The notes beneath the pieces were generated by a model that had not been told where the DNA came from, did no database searches, and saw only the letters and a program-made list of their open reading frames with translations. From positions 1-47,415 of the forward strand of contig CANQHJ010000003.1 of assembly GCA_947623665.1 (NCBI GenBank): a DNA stretch of 47,415 nt, given 5' to 3'. Within the stretch, counting starts at the first letter, position 1, and every line of letters begins with the position of its first letter. The DNA comes from an uncultured Bacilli bacterium (GTDB lineage: Bacteria; Bacillota_I; Bacilli_A; RF39; UBA660). Shown here piece after piece: positions 9,793 to 16,878 of this stretch. The position numbers and the translations under genes were made by a program.

Positions 9793-10240
9793 TTTTCTCT
9801 TCCTCTCTTTCCATATTTTTTTTCATTGTATCTAATACTTCAAAAAAAATCTCTAATTTTTCAGAAGAAATATTAGAAGTAATAATATTATTAATTTTAG
9901 TCATTTTTTTTAATATAATTTTATGACGTTTAATATTCTCATCAGTAAATTTAATTACTTTACTACGTCCATCAACCACAGATGAAATTCTTTTAATAAT
10001 ATTCTTTTTCTCCATTGTATCAATTATCCCAGACATAGTAGATTTCCTAATATTAAGTAAACATTCTAACTCTTTTTGAGTTACATCTTTATTAGGATTA
10101 TCTAATAAATATTGTATTACCTGTAATTGAGAAAAATTATTAATATTATTATTTTTCTTATTTTTCATAAATATTTTTCTTTTTACTTCGTTATCAAAGT
10201 TTTTAATTTCTCTTAGTGGATATCTCTCCAAGTCTCTCAC
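9776..10240 (-). CDS. MarR family transcriptional regulator of the ABC exporter
   Basis: This is a winged-helix DNA-binding protein of about 154 aa. The recognition region (VTQKELECLLNIRKSTMSGIID) and the wing (KRISSVVDGRSKVIKFT) are typical of MarR. It is first in an operon with two ABC subunits, so it probably controls their expression. The start is uncertain. The GTG at 10240 lies 13 bases after AGGAGA, whereas a TTG at 10231 sits better behind GGGGTGAGAG. The upstream promoter and an inverted repeat at the probable transcription start suggest autoregulation. The ligand is unknown. Confidence 0.9.
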   Translation of the reverse strand: MRDLERYPLREIKNFDNEVKRKIFMKNKKNNNINNFSQLQVIQYLLDNPNKDVTQKELECLLNIRKSTMSGIIDTMEKKNIIKRISSVVDGRSKVIKFTDENIKRHKIILKKMTKINNIITSNISSEKLEIFFEVLDTMKKNMEREEEKIDKII

Positions 10241-10248
10241 CCCATTTA

Positions 10249-10262
10249 GTTAGTCTCCTAAC
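10249..10262. promoter_or_regulatory. Candidate MarR operator
   Basis: A perfect inverted repeat, GTTAG-TCTC-CTAAC, lies between the -10 box and the marR start, about ten bases downstream of the -10. MarR proteins bind such repeats to repress their own operons. The arm length is short, so this is a suggestion. Confidence 0.45.
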
Positions 10263-10270
10263 CATTAACA

Positions 10271-10299
10271 ATGATACAACGTATAAAAAAATTTGTCAA
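10271..10299 (-). promoter_or_regulatory. Sigma-A promoter of the marR-ABC operon
   Basis: The minus strand has TTGACA, a 17-base spacer and TATCAT. The -35 box is perfect and the spacing is optimal. Confidence 0.8.
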
Positions 10300-10302
10300 G
10301 AA

Positions 10303-10341
10303 AAAAACTCTCAATTTAACATAATAAATTTAAGAGTTTTT
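10303..10341 (-). terminator. Terminator of the TasA-like gene
   Basis: An AAAAAACTCT arm and an AGAGTTTTTTT arm enclose paired AAATT/AATTT, with A and T runs at both ends. It lies between the stop of the large exported protein and the -35 box of the marR promoter. Confidence 0.8.
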
Positions 10342-10363
10342 TCGAAATTATATTTCATTTATT

Positions 10364-11833
10364 TTATGAAATTATATATGGACTATCTTGAGTACCACTT
10401 CCTCCAGTAATACTTATATCAGATTTTAAATATACAACAGGGCGGACCTCATACTCGAGCCACGCGTTGTTGTTGTTGTTGACATAGCCGTTGGTGGAGA
10501 CATAGAACACATAGTTAGCGTCGGCGGAATACGGAGCGAGCGTCCACTGATGCTTACTTGTGTTAGCAAGCCATCCTTTAGCAGCCTCTGTTTGATTACA
10601 CTTATTACCACTACCATTTGCTAAGGTATTATAACACGCAGTACTAACACCATTTGCATATGTATATCCATAATCACTTGGATACATTAACGCAACTTTT
10701 CCATCCCATGTTGTTGTACTACCAGAAGCTCCAGCTTTAGTTGAGCCTCTTTCTAATGTATAAAATGCTTCTGTAGATCTATTCTCAAGCCAAGGTCCAG
10801 CTCCTAAATACCACTTCATATTTGCAATCATTTCTTTTAATGTGCTAGATAGTCCAGTTGTAGAAAAATCACATGATTTTGTTGCTCCTAATGTTGTTCC
10901 ACTTGCACATGTTCCATTTTCTTTATTCCAATATGGTCCACTATTTAATATTTTTTGAAGAGTAGCAGAGTTCCAATTATTGGAACCATAATTCGTTTCT
11001 GTTGTATTATCCCAAGAATAATTATCTGGTAATATCTCATCTCTTATTAGTTTTATCTTTTTACCAGACGTTTCTCCATCTGCTACTGGATCATCAAATA
11101 CTCCTATTATTCTCCATTTACTACTTTCTCCATCTATTTGAACATAATTATTTGGATTATCTCCTATATATCTATAATCTATAACATCTTTTTCTTCTCC
11201 CTTGTGTCTAACAATAAACATAGCATTTTTATTTGCACTTTCGTTATTATAATCAACATCTTCACAAGAATTATATGGAAGACCTTTTATTGTTTCTTCT
11301 GATGTATTGTTACATACAACAGGAGATATTACATGTCCATCACCTGGAAATTCTAATGCTAAATTAGAAAGTCCTGCTTTACTTCCAAAAGTAATAGTAG
11401 CATCACTTGCTGAATTGTTTTTTATTTGTATAACATAAGATTTAGAATCTCCCTTATCTCCATTCTTAGGTAAAACAATTCCTTCACTACTAGGACAATC
11501 ATCACCTGCTTTAGTATATCCTATTTCTACATCACTAGCATTTGTAATATAGTAAAAATTAAATTTAGCATCTATTCCGTTTGCATTAGTAAGTTTTACA
11601 TCTATTGTTTTTGTTGAATTACCGTTTATAGTAATTTGCTTATTATCATTTAAATCTCCACTAGATATTAATGAATATAAATTACCAGAAACAATATTTA
11701 ATGCACCTTTTCTTTCTGCTGTTGCAGTAAAGAAAGCGTATGATGCATTAACTATACAAACAAGAAAAATAGTAAGTGTCATTACTACTAGAAAGCTATT
11801 TCTTTTGTTTAGAAAATTTTTTATTTTATACAT
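10364..11833 (-). CDS. Large exported TasA/CalY-like protein with a candidate hypervariable C-terminal lectin-like domain
   Basis: The protein is 489 aa. Residues 1-35 form a basic-hydrophobic signal or anchor ending ASYAFFTATAERKG, then LNIVSGNLY, the pattern at the start of TasA/camelysin proteins processed by SipW-type peptidases. Residues 35-170 form a beta-rich domain. Residues 190-489 carry DYRYIGDNPNNYVQ, WRIIG and a C-terminal VRPVVYLKSDI then a GTQDSPY-type ending, resembling DUF6273 or formylglycine-enzyme-like C-type lectin folds. The last 60 codons contain a GC-rich block with five consecutive AAC (Asn) codons, unlike the rest of the gene. A surface or secreted binding protein is the best guess. 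The domain names are recognition by pattern, not by search. Confidence 0.75.
   Translation of the reverse strand: MYKIKNFLNKRNSFLVVMTLTIFLVCIVNASYAFFTATAERKGALNIVSGNLYSLISSGDLNDNKQITINGNSTKTIDVKLTNANGIDAKFNFYYITNASDVEIGYTKAGDDCPSSEGIVLPKNGDKGDSKSYVIQIKNNSASDATITFGSKAGLSNLALEFPGDGHVISPVVCNNTSEETIKGLPYNSCEDVDYNNESANKNAMFIVRHKGEEKDVIDYRYIGDNPNNYVQIDGESSKWRIIGVFDDPVADGETSGKKIKLIRDEILPDNYSWDNTTETNYGSNNWNSATLQKILNSGPYWNKENGTCASGTTLGATKSCDFSTTGLSSTLKEMIANMKWYLGAGPWLENRSTEAFYTLERGSTKAGASGSTTTWDGKVALMYPSDYGYTYANGVSTACYNTLANGSGNKCNQTEAAKGWLANTSKHQWTLAPYSADANYVFYVSTNGYVNNNNNAWLEYEVRPVVYLKSDISITGGSGTQDSPYIIS
10439..10552 (-). other. GC-rich block, candidate DGR variable region (VR)
   Basis: From 10441 to 10550 I count 60 G or C in 110 bases (about 55%), in a genome region near 30%. 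It encodes the 3-prime end of the exported protein, WTLAPYS through VRPV, with almost all codons ending in C or G and a run of five AAC codons before GCG TGG. Location at the end of a lectin-like gene, length near 110 bases, AAC richness and a GC-rich end next to VRP are all features of DGR variable regions. No template repeat or reverse transcriptase was found in the window. A recombined segment from a GC-richer donor is the alternative. Confidence 0.5.
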
Positions 11834-11967
11834 GATATCACCAACCTTTATATATTATATAGTGTACTAAAAAATATAATTGCTATACTTTTAAATTACC
11901 TTAACAATATAATTATACAAAATATATATATAATACTATTATGGTAAAATATGGTACTTTACATAAA

Positions 11968-11996
11968 TAAAGACAGAAGTTTAGTCTTCTGTCTTT
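11968..11996 (-). terminator. Terminator of WG-like gene 1
   Basis: Perfect 11-base arms AAAGACAGAAG and CTTCTGTCTTT with a six-base loop are followed by ATTTATG on the minus strand. The hairpin overlaps the stop codon of the gene ending at 11981. Confidence 0.8.
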
Positions 11997-12895
11997 GTTG
12001 GTAGATTATTTGTACTATTTATAAATCTAGGTTTATGATCAACTTTTACATATTGTTTTCCTTGTTCGTTACAAGCTTTTGTTACTTGTTTATTAATAGC
12101 ATTAACAAAGAATTCTTTTTTTGCTATATCTCTTAAATTACTAGTTGCTACATATCCACCATTTGCAAAAATAATATAGTTAGTACCAAAAGCACATCCA
12201 TTTTCATCAAAATCTACACCATAACCTTTTTCAAAGTTTACAGTTTTATGATTACTTAAACTTTCACCATCGTACTCACAAAATGCTTTATATTTACCAT
12301 TTGGCTCTACATAAGCAAAACCGAAACTTACTGTACTATTGTTTTTAGATAAAATTTTTGTATTACGATCTACTACTCTAGATAAAGGTATATCTCCTTT
12401 TGAGAAAGCTCCTACTCCTTGAAAACCAAATTCATTAGGATTATCTATAATGCCTTTATATGGAACAAATTCTCCTCTTATGTTAAGTAACTCATAGTTT
12501 TGATTCATCCAAGTTACTTTTCCATTACGTGCAACTAAGGCAAGTCCATGTTCATTAAAGTTTGTTGCAATATCAAATCTACACTCTAATACAAGATTAT
12601 CTAATTCTCTTTTGTAAGAGTATGCTCCTGTAACAGTTCTTACAACTTTGTATCCATTAACAAATTCATCTGTTTTAGGTTTTATATCTATTTCTGTCAT
12701 TCTTAAATTATCATATTCTTTACTAACAACAGTTTTATAAGTACTACCATTTATTTTATATTTATATACTTTATAATTATCAGTAGTTTTTATATCAGCA
12801 CAAAGTATTTCTTTTATATCCTCCTCATTTATATTTTTTTCAATAAATCCAACCTCTTTTTCTATATCTTTTTCATAAGTTAAAAATTTACTCAT
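11981..12895 (-). CDS. WG-repeat-like protein, paralog 1
   Basis: This is a 304-aa soluble protein of unknown function. It contains a segment, RFDIATNFNEHGLALVARNGKVTWMN (about 120-145), that resembles a WG/KWG beta-repeat and is shared with the two proteins encoded at 14414-15885. It also shares the VNGY-motif before it, a PLSRVVDRN-type stretch after it (LSK-V in the paralogs) and an Asn/Phe-rich C-terminal part. There is no signal peptide or membrane helix. GGAGG precedes the ATG by six bases. An IS3-family element separates it from its paralogs, and it has its own promoter. Family membership is by internal comparison only. Confidence 0.75.
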   Translation of the reverse strand: MSKFLTYEKDIEKEVGFIEKNINEEDIKEILCADIKTTDNYKVYKYKINGSTYKTVVSKEYDNLRMTEIDIKPKTDEFVNGYKVVRTVTGAYSYKRELDNLVLECRFDIATNFNEHGLALVARNGKVTWMNQNYELLNIRGEFVPYKGIIDNPNEFGFQGVGAFSKGDIPLSRVVDRNTKILSKNNSTVSFGFAYVEPNGKYKAFCEYDGESLSNHKTVNFEKGYGVDFDENGCAFGTNYIIFANGGYVATSNLRDIAKKEFFVNAINKQVTKACNEQGKQYVKVDHKPRFINSTNNLPTKTED

Positions 12896-12941
12896 CTTTT
12901 CCTCCGATATTATTTTATTATCAAGTTACCCTGACAATTAT

Positions 12942-12969
12942 ATCGTAGCATATTAAAAAATAAAGTCAA
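12942..12969 (-). promoter_or_regulatory. Promoter of WG-like gene 1
   Basis: The minus strand has TTGACT, a 16-base spacer and an extended TGC-TACGAT, followed by TATAAT four bases further on. The -35 box lies 27 bases from the IS end, so this gene can be expressed without read-through across the IS. Confidence 0.6.
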
Positions 12970-12996
12970 GAAAAGAAAAAGAGAATTATTTTGAAC

Positions 12997-13016
12997 TGAA
13001 CCCCAAAAGTTGGACA
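12997..13016 (+). repeat. Left inverted repeat of the IS3 element
   Basis: Its 20 bases match the right end with differences only in the central four (AAAG versus TTTC). It borders the orfB stop by two bases. Confidence 0.85.
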
Positions 13017-13018
13017 GT

Positions 13019-13918
13019 TTAATTATTAGAGGATTGTAACCTGTAATTTACAGGAGACAGTCCTTTTAATTTTACTTTAATTCTATCATAATTATAATAT
13101 TGAATATAATCATCTATTGCTTTCATTAAATCATCTAATGTTTTATATTTATATTCTTGATCATAAAACATTTCTGTTTTTAAAATACCAAAGAAATTTT
13201 CCATCATCCCATTATCCATACTATTTCCTTTTCTAGACATACTTTGTCTTATTCCTTTATTCTTTAATCTCTGTTGATAAGATTGATGTTGATATTGCCA
13301 TCCTTGATCTGAATGAAATATTAATCCTTCTAAATCTTTATTTTTAAATCCTTTATCTAACATATCTTTTATTTGTTCTAAGTTGGGTGATTTAGAAATA
13401 CTATGAGAAATTATTTCACCATTGTATCCATCAAGTATAGGTGATAGATAACATTTTTCTCCTCTTAGATTAAATTCCGTTACATCGGTATACCATTTTT
13501 CATTTGGTTTATCTGCATCAAATTCTCTTTTAATAAGATTATTAGCTATTTTACCAACTGTTCCTTTATATGATGAATATTTTCTTTTGTTTCTTTTTAA
13601 TGGTTTTAATCCTAATTTAACCATTAATCTATAAACTTTTTTATGATTAACATTATAACCTTGATTTTTAAGTTCTAATGTAATTCTTCGGTATCCATAT
13701 CTTTCTTTATGATGGAAAAATATTTCTTTAATCTTTTCCATTATTTCAATATTTTTATTATCTTTATCTTCTTTTGATAAAGTATAATAGTAAACTGATT
13801 TAGCTAATCCAGATATTTGTAGAAGAATCTTTAATGGATATTTTAGCCGAAGTTCTTTTACAACAGTTACTCTTTCTTCTGTTGTTGATTCTTCCTTGCT
13901 TGAACAACGGCTCTCAAT
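13019..13918 (-). CDS. IS3-family transposase OrfB (DDE integrase domain)
   Basis: The catalytic domain of the transposase has a DDE triad visible as TDVTEF, HSDQGWQYQ and the E in MMENFFGILKTE. The N-terminal HTH_21 part contains HHKERYGYRRI. An internal ATG at 13741 exists, but the frame stays open upstream to the A7 heptamer, adding a family-typical segment (EERVTVVKELRLKYPLKILL then SGLAKSVYYY). I therefore annotate the frame from the slippage point. Translation as an OrfAB fusion through -1 frameshifting is expected. The -1 extension overlaps the end of orfA by about 50 bases. Confidence 0.92.
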   Translation of the reverse strand: MESRCSSKEESTTEERVTVVKELRLKYPLKILLQISGLAKSVYYYTLSKEDKDNKNIEIMEKIKEIFFHHKERYGYRRITLELKNQGYNVNHKKVYRLMVKLGLKPLKRNKRKYSSYKGTVGKIANNLIKREFDADKPNEKWYTDVTEFNLRGEKCYLSPILDGYNGEIISHSISKSPNLEQIKDMLDKGFKNKDLEGLIFHSDQGWQYQHQSYQQRLKNKGIRQSMSRKGNSMDNGMMENFFGILKTEMFYDQEYKYKTLDDLMKAIDDYIQYYNYDRIKVKLKGLSPVNYRLQSSNN

Positions 13919-14373
13919 TTTTTTGAGTATTCTAGTTCTGCTTTCAAATATAAATTTTCTTCTTCTAATCTTTTTATCTTTTCTTTATCTGTTTCATTTT
14001 CTTTTTTCTTAGTTATTTTCATAGTTGGACCTCGCCCTCGCTTTCTCTCAACTACATTATAACCCATTTCTTTATATTTTTTAATCCAATTTACCAACAT
14101 TCCGTCACCAGGTAGACCTATATCCAATGCTACCGACCATATTGGTTCATTATTTAATAAAACTCTATCTATTGCATTTTGTTTAAAATATATTGGATAT
14201 TTCCTGTTTTTTGTTTTCCTTATAATATCATAACCATGTATATCTATTAATTTTACTAAATAATTTATTCCAGATTTCCTTATCCCATATTTTTTTGATA
14301 TTGAATTTACTGATAATCCTTCTTTTCTATCGTTATATAAATTTATTTTATCTTCATAAGTCAATTTGCTCAT
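13867..14373 (-). CDS. IS3-family transposase OrfA (helix-turn-helix protein)
   Basis: This is a 168-aa DNA-binding protein of an IS3/IS150-type element. It carries two HTH segments (DRKEGLSVNSISKKYGIRKSGINYLV, and a second with IWSVALDIGLPGDGMLVNWIKKY), a basic stretch (KRGRGPTMKI) and a C-terminal leucine-zipper-like coiled coil (KIKRLEEENLYLKAELEYSKKL) used for multimerisation. The reading frame ends 50 bases after the A7 slippery heptamer, where part of the ribosomes should shift to the orfB frame. Confidence 0.92.
   Translation of the reverse strand: MSKLTYEDKINLYNDRKEGLSVNSISKKYGIRKSGINYLVKLIDIHGYDIIRKTKNRKYPIYFKQNAIDRVLLNNEPIWSVALDIGLPGDGMLVNWIKKYKEMGYNVVERKRGRGPTMKITKKKENETDKEKIKRLEEENLYLKAELEYSKKLRAVVQARKNQQQKKE
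13918..13924 (-). promoter_or_regulatory. Programmed -1 frameshift heptamer of the IS
   Basis: In the OrfA frame the codons read TCA AAA AAA TTG, which gives A_AAA_AAA, a classic X_XXY_YYZ slippery site. After a -1 shift the frame is open through orfB without a stop. Confidence 0.8.
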
Positions 14374-14391
14374 ATAAAAACCTCATTCCTT

Positions 14392-14411
14392 TGTCCAAGA
14401 AATGGGGTTCA
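14392..14411 (-). repeat. Right inverted repeat of the IS3 element
   Basis: Read on the minus strand it begins TGAACCCC and ends TTGGACA, as the left end does. Its outer edge is two bases from the stop codon of WG-like gene 2. Confidence 0.85.
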
Positions 14412-14413
14412 TA

Positions 14414-15112
14414 TCATTTTCTCTTTCTCAATTTTTTGTTATTTAAAATGTTTTTGATTTCTTCTCCTGTATAAATATATCCATCTTCACTTAAAACTAT
14501 CTTTCCATCTTTTGAAATCATATACCCACTTTCTTCAAAGTTTCTAAAATCAGTATCATTAAAATATTCTCTATCCCAACTAGAAGTTTTTCCATCATCA
14601 TATTTATATTTAAATTTTTGTATTTTACCTTCAGTGTTTAAATAGAATATATCATCATCAAAAGTAACTATTTTAGATAAAGGATTTTTATTACCACTAA
14701 AATTATATACTTCTTTAAATCCTAAAATATAAGAATTATCTTCTATATCTATGAAACATTCTTCATCGGATGAAAATATTTTAAAATCTTTATTTATCCA
14801 TGAGACAGTACCACTATATGCAACTATTGCTAGACCATATTCATTAAAATTAGTAGCTAAATCAAATCTATATGGTAAAATTTCTAAATCATCTTCTTTT
14901 ATATAACCATAGAACCCAGCTTCATCTATAAAAAGTCTATATCCATTAACTACATCATCACTAATTCTAGCAATCTCTTCTGATTTATTAATGTTAGTAT
15001 TATTATCAATCATAATATTGGCATCATACATACCAGTATCTCTATTAGCATTTATCAAATATTGTCTCATATCATCATTAAAGGTAAGTGCTATAACGTT
15101 ATCAAAATCCAT
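14414..15112 (-). CDS. WG-repeat-like protein, paralog 2
   Basis: This 232-aa soluble protein of unknown function is clearly related to the next gene upstream. Both share SDEA/SDDVVNGYRLFID-type text, YGYI/FAYV-EED, then RFDLATNFNEYGLAIVAYSGTVSWIN (a WG-like repeat), SGNKNPLSKIVTFDD, SSWDREYFNDTDFRNF and a C-terminal EDGYIYTGEEI. The stop is TGA, only two bases from the IS right end, so the insertion may have trimmed the native C-terminus slightly. Compared with paralog 3 the end is collinear, so little can be missing. AGGAG precedes the ATG, eight bases after the stop of paralog 3. Confidence 0.78.
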   Translation of the reverse strand: MDFDNVIALTFNDDMRQYLINANRDTGMYDANIMIDNNTNINKSEEIARISDDVVNGYRLFIDEAGFYGYIKEDDLEILPYRFDLATNFNEYGLAIVAYSGTVSWINKDFKIFSSDEECFIDIEDNSYILGFKEVYNFSGNKNPLSKIVTFDDDIFYLNTEGKIQKFKYKYDDGKTSSWDREYFNDTDFRNFEESGYMISKDGKIVLSEDGYIYTGEEIKNILNNKKLRKRK

Positions 15113-15120
15113 ATTTTCTC

Positions 15121-15885
15121 CTACTTCTTAACTATAATCTTATTTTTTACTTGTTTTTTATCTATTTCATCTACTTTATCTTTAGAATAAATATATCCAT
15201 CTTCTACTAAAGCAATATCTCTTTTAGGTGGTATCATAATACCTCTATTATCGAAATTTGTAAATTCTAAATCATCAAATAATTCTTTATCCCATGAAGA
15301 GATACTTCCATCATTAAGTATATATCTAAATCCTTGTAATTTACCATTTGTATTAACATATGAAACTGTATCATCAAATTCTACTGCTTTTGATAATGGA
15401 TTATTAAGGCCATTAAATTCATGTACTTCTCTAAAAGCAACAAAATTTCCTTTAGAAGGATCTACAAAAGTATTAGTATCAGGATTAAAATATTCAAAAT
15501 TTTTATTTATCCAAGTAACACTTCCTTTATCTGCTATCATTGCATAGCCATATTCATTAAAAGGTGTTGCAATATCAAATCTTTTAGGAATAACTAATCT
15601 ATCTTCTTCTCTAACATAAGCAAAATCATCATTACCATCTATTAAAAGATAAAATCCATTAATAGCCTCATCACTCATATATTTAATATCAAATGCTTTT
15701 TTATAATAATCTCTACTAGGATTTATTTTTCTTTTAACAATATATAAATCATCATAAGAAAAATCTCCAAATGATTGATCTACATTTAAAAAGTACTCTA
15801 TTTTTAAACTACCTTTATTTATACTAAAACTATCACCTGTAAATAATAATCTTTTTCCAACTCTTATATTTTTTATATCAAGCAT
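15121..15885 (-). CDS. WG-repeat-like protein, paralog 3
   Basis: This is a 254-aa soluble protein when started at the ATG behind GGGAGG. A longer in-frame start (15900) would place that ribosome binding site inside the gene. It carries SDEAINGFYLLIDGNDDFAYVREEDRLVIPKRFDIATPFNEYGYAMIADKGSVTWIN, which aligns with paralogs 1 and 2 and resembles a single WG repeat. It lies 22 bases after the activase gene without a terminator, so it is probably co-transcribed with the three dehydratase-like genes upstream. Function is unknown. Confidence 0.78.
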   Translation of the reverse strand: MLDIKNIRVGKRLLFTGDSFSINKGSLKIEYFLNVDQSFGDFSYDDLYIVKRKINPSRDYYKKAFDIKYMSDEAINGFYLLIDGNDDFAYVREEDRLVIPKRFDIATPFNEYGYAMIADKGSVTWINKNFEYFNPDTNTFVDPSKGNFVAFREVHEFNGLNNPLSKAVEFDDTVSYVNTNGKLQGFRYILNDGSISSWDKELFDDLEFTNFDNRGIMIPPKRDIALVEDGYIYSKDKVDEIDKKQVKNKIIVKK

Positions 15886-15906
15886 AATAAAACCTCCCAT
15901 AAATAA

Positions 15907-16878
15907 TTATATTTTTACTTTATTTCTTTTTTGCTTAATAGCACCTCTTTCACATCTATTACCCCAAGAATCAATTAATTCTTTATTACGATAAACACAA
16001 ATTATCTCACAGTGATTAGCACATCCATTACAATCAACTCCTTTAGTTTGGAAATCGATATCTTGTACTGAGAATGAAAAGGTTTTTTCTTTTTTAGATT
16101 TACGTGCAAGTATTGCAACTCCAATTGCACCCATTAAATGTGAGTTTGGATCTACTGTAACTTCACAATCACATGCTTCTTCAAATGCTTTAATAACTCC
16201 AACGTTTTTACTAACTCCACCTTGAAATACTATTGGAGATGCTATACGTTTTCCTTTACTAACATTATTTAAATAATTAGTAACAACAGCTTTACAAAGT
16301 CCTGCAACTATATCTTCTTTTTTATGTCCCATTTGTGCTTTATGAACTAAATCACTCTCGGCAAACACAGTACAACGTGCCGCAATGTTTGTTGGATTCT
16401 TACTTGTAAGAGCAAGTGGTCCAAACTCTTCAACTTCTATACCAAGTCTTGCCGCCTGACTTGAAAGAAATGATCCTGTACCAGCAGCACATAAAGTATT
16501 CATAGCATAATCAACTACTATTCCATCATCTACTAAAATAATTTTAGAATCTTGTCCACCAATTTCAAAAATAGTTCTAACATCAGGATAGAAAGTAGTA
16601 GTTCCAACAGCATGAGCAGTTATTTCATTTTTAACAACAACTGCATCTAATACAACTCCAATAAGTTTACGAGCAGAACCTGTAGTACCCACTGCAATTA
16701 TATTATATTCATTTTTATCTACTTGTTTATCAAGTGCTTTTAAAAGTCTCTTAACTGCTTTAATTGGATTTCCCTCAGTCCATAAATATTCACTTGCAAT
16801 TATTTTATTATGTTTATCTATAACTACACCTTTAGTAGAAATAGAACCAATATCAACACCTAAATATGCTTTTTTCAT
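15907..16878 (-). CDS. Acyl-CoA dehydratase activase-like ATPase (BadF/HgdC family)
   Basis: This 323-aa ATPase has the ASKHA fold: GVDIGSISTKGVVID at 5-19, an EIGGQDSK phosphate-binding loop, and the two Fe-S cluster cysteines in NTLCAAGTGSF and ARCTVFAESD as in HgdC. FQGGVSKNVGV is the second nucleotide motif. A Cys-rich tail (CNGCANHCEIIC) is an addition seen in the activase-related proteins rather than in classical HgdC. In HgdC it would donate an electron, ATP-dependently, to a dehydratase Fe-S protein. Here the partners are the two upstream genes, which are not classical dehydratase subunits, so the true substrate is unknown. It overlaps the upstream gene by four bases. Confidence 0.9.
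   Translation of the reverse strand: MKKAYLGVDIGSISTKGVVIDKHNKIIASEYLWTEGNPIKAVKRLLKALDKQVDKNEYNIIAVGTTGSARKLIGVVLDAVVVKNEITAHAVGTTTFYPDVRTIFEIGGQDSKIILVDDGIVVDYAMNTLCAAGTGSFLSSQAARLGIEVEEFGPLALTSKNPTNIAARCTVFAESDLVHKAQMGHKKEDIVAGLCKAVVTNYLNNVSKGKRIASPIVFQGGVSKNVGVIKAFEEACDCEVTVDPNSHLMGAIGVAILARKSKKEKTFSFSVQDIDFQTKGVDCNGCANHCEIICVYRNKELIDSWGNRCERGAIKQKRNKVKI

Larger units (their letters stand above)
12997..14411 (-). mobile_element. IS3-family insertion sequence (IS150-like)
   Basis: The element is about 1.4 kb. Its imperfect 20-base ends are TGAACCCCAAAAGTTGGACA at 12997-13016 and, inverted, TGAACCCCATTTCTTGGACA at 14392-14411, with 16 of 20 positions identical. It encodes OrfA and OrfB in overlapping frames joined by an A7 slippage site. 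No target duplication is obvious: the left flank ends GAAC and the right begins TATC. It sits between WG-like paralogs 1 and 2, two bases after the stop of paralog 2. Both orfs look intact, so the element may be active. Confidence 0.93.

Noticed and set aside
10426..10617. A 63-codon minus-strand ORF across the GC-rich block
   Set aside because: It is an out-of-frame shadow of the exported protein gene, without a ribosome binding site.
10364..11833. Asn run read as ordinary low-complexity sequence
   Set aside because: The codon usage and GC content of the whole 110-base block change, not just the run, so a simple repeat does not explain it. A foreign recombined segment remains possible.
12990..14416. 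Target-site duplication of the IS
   Set aside because: The flanks GAAC and TATC do not match at any 3-5 base length.
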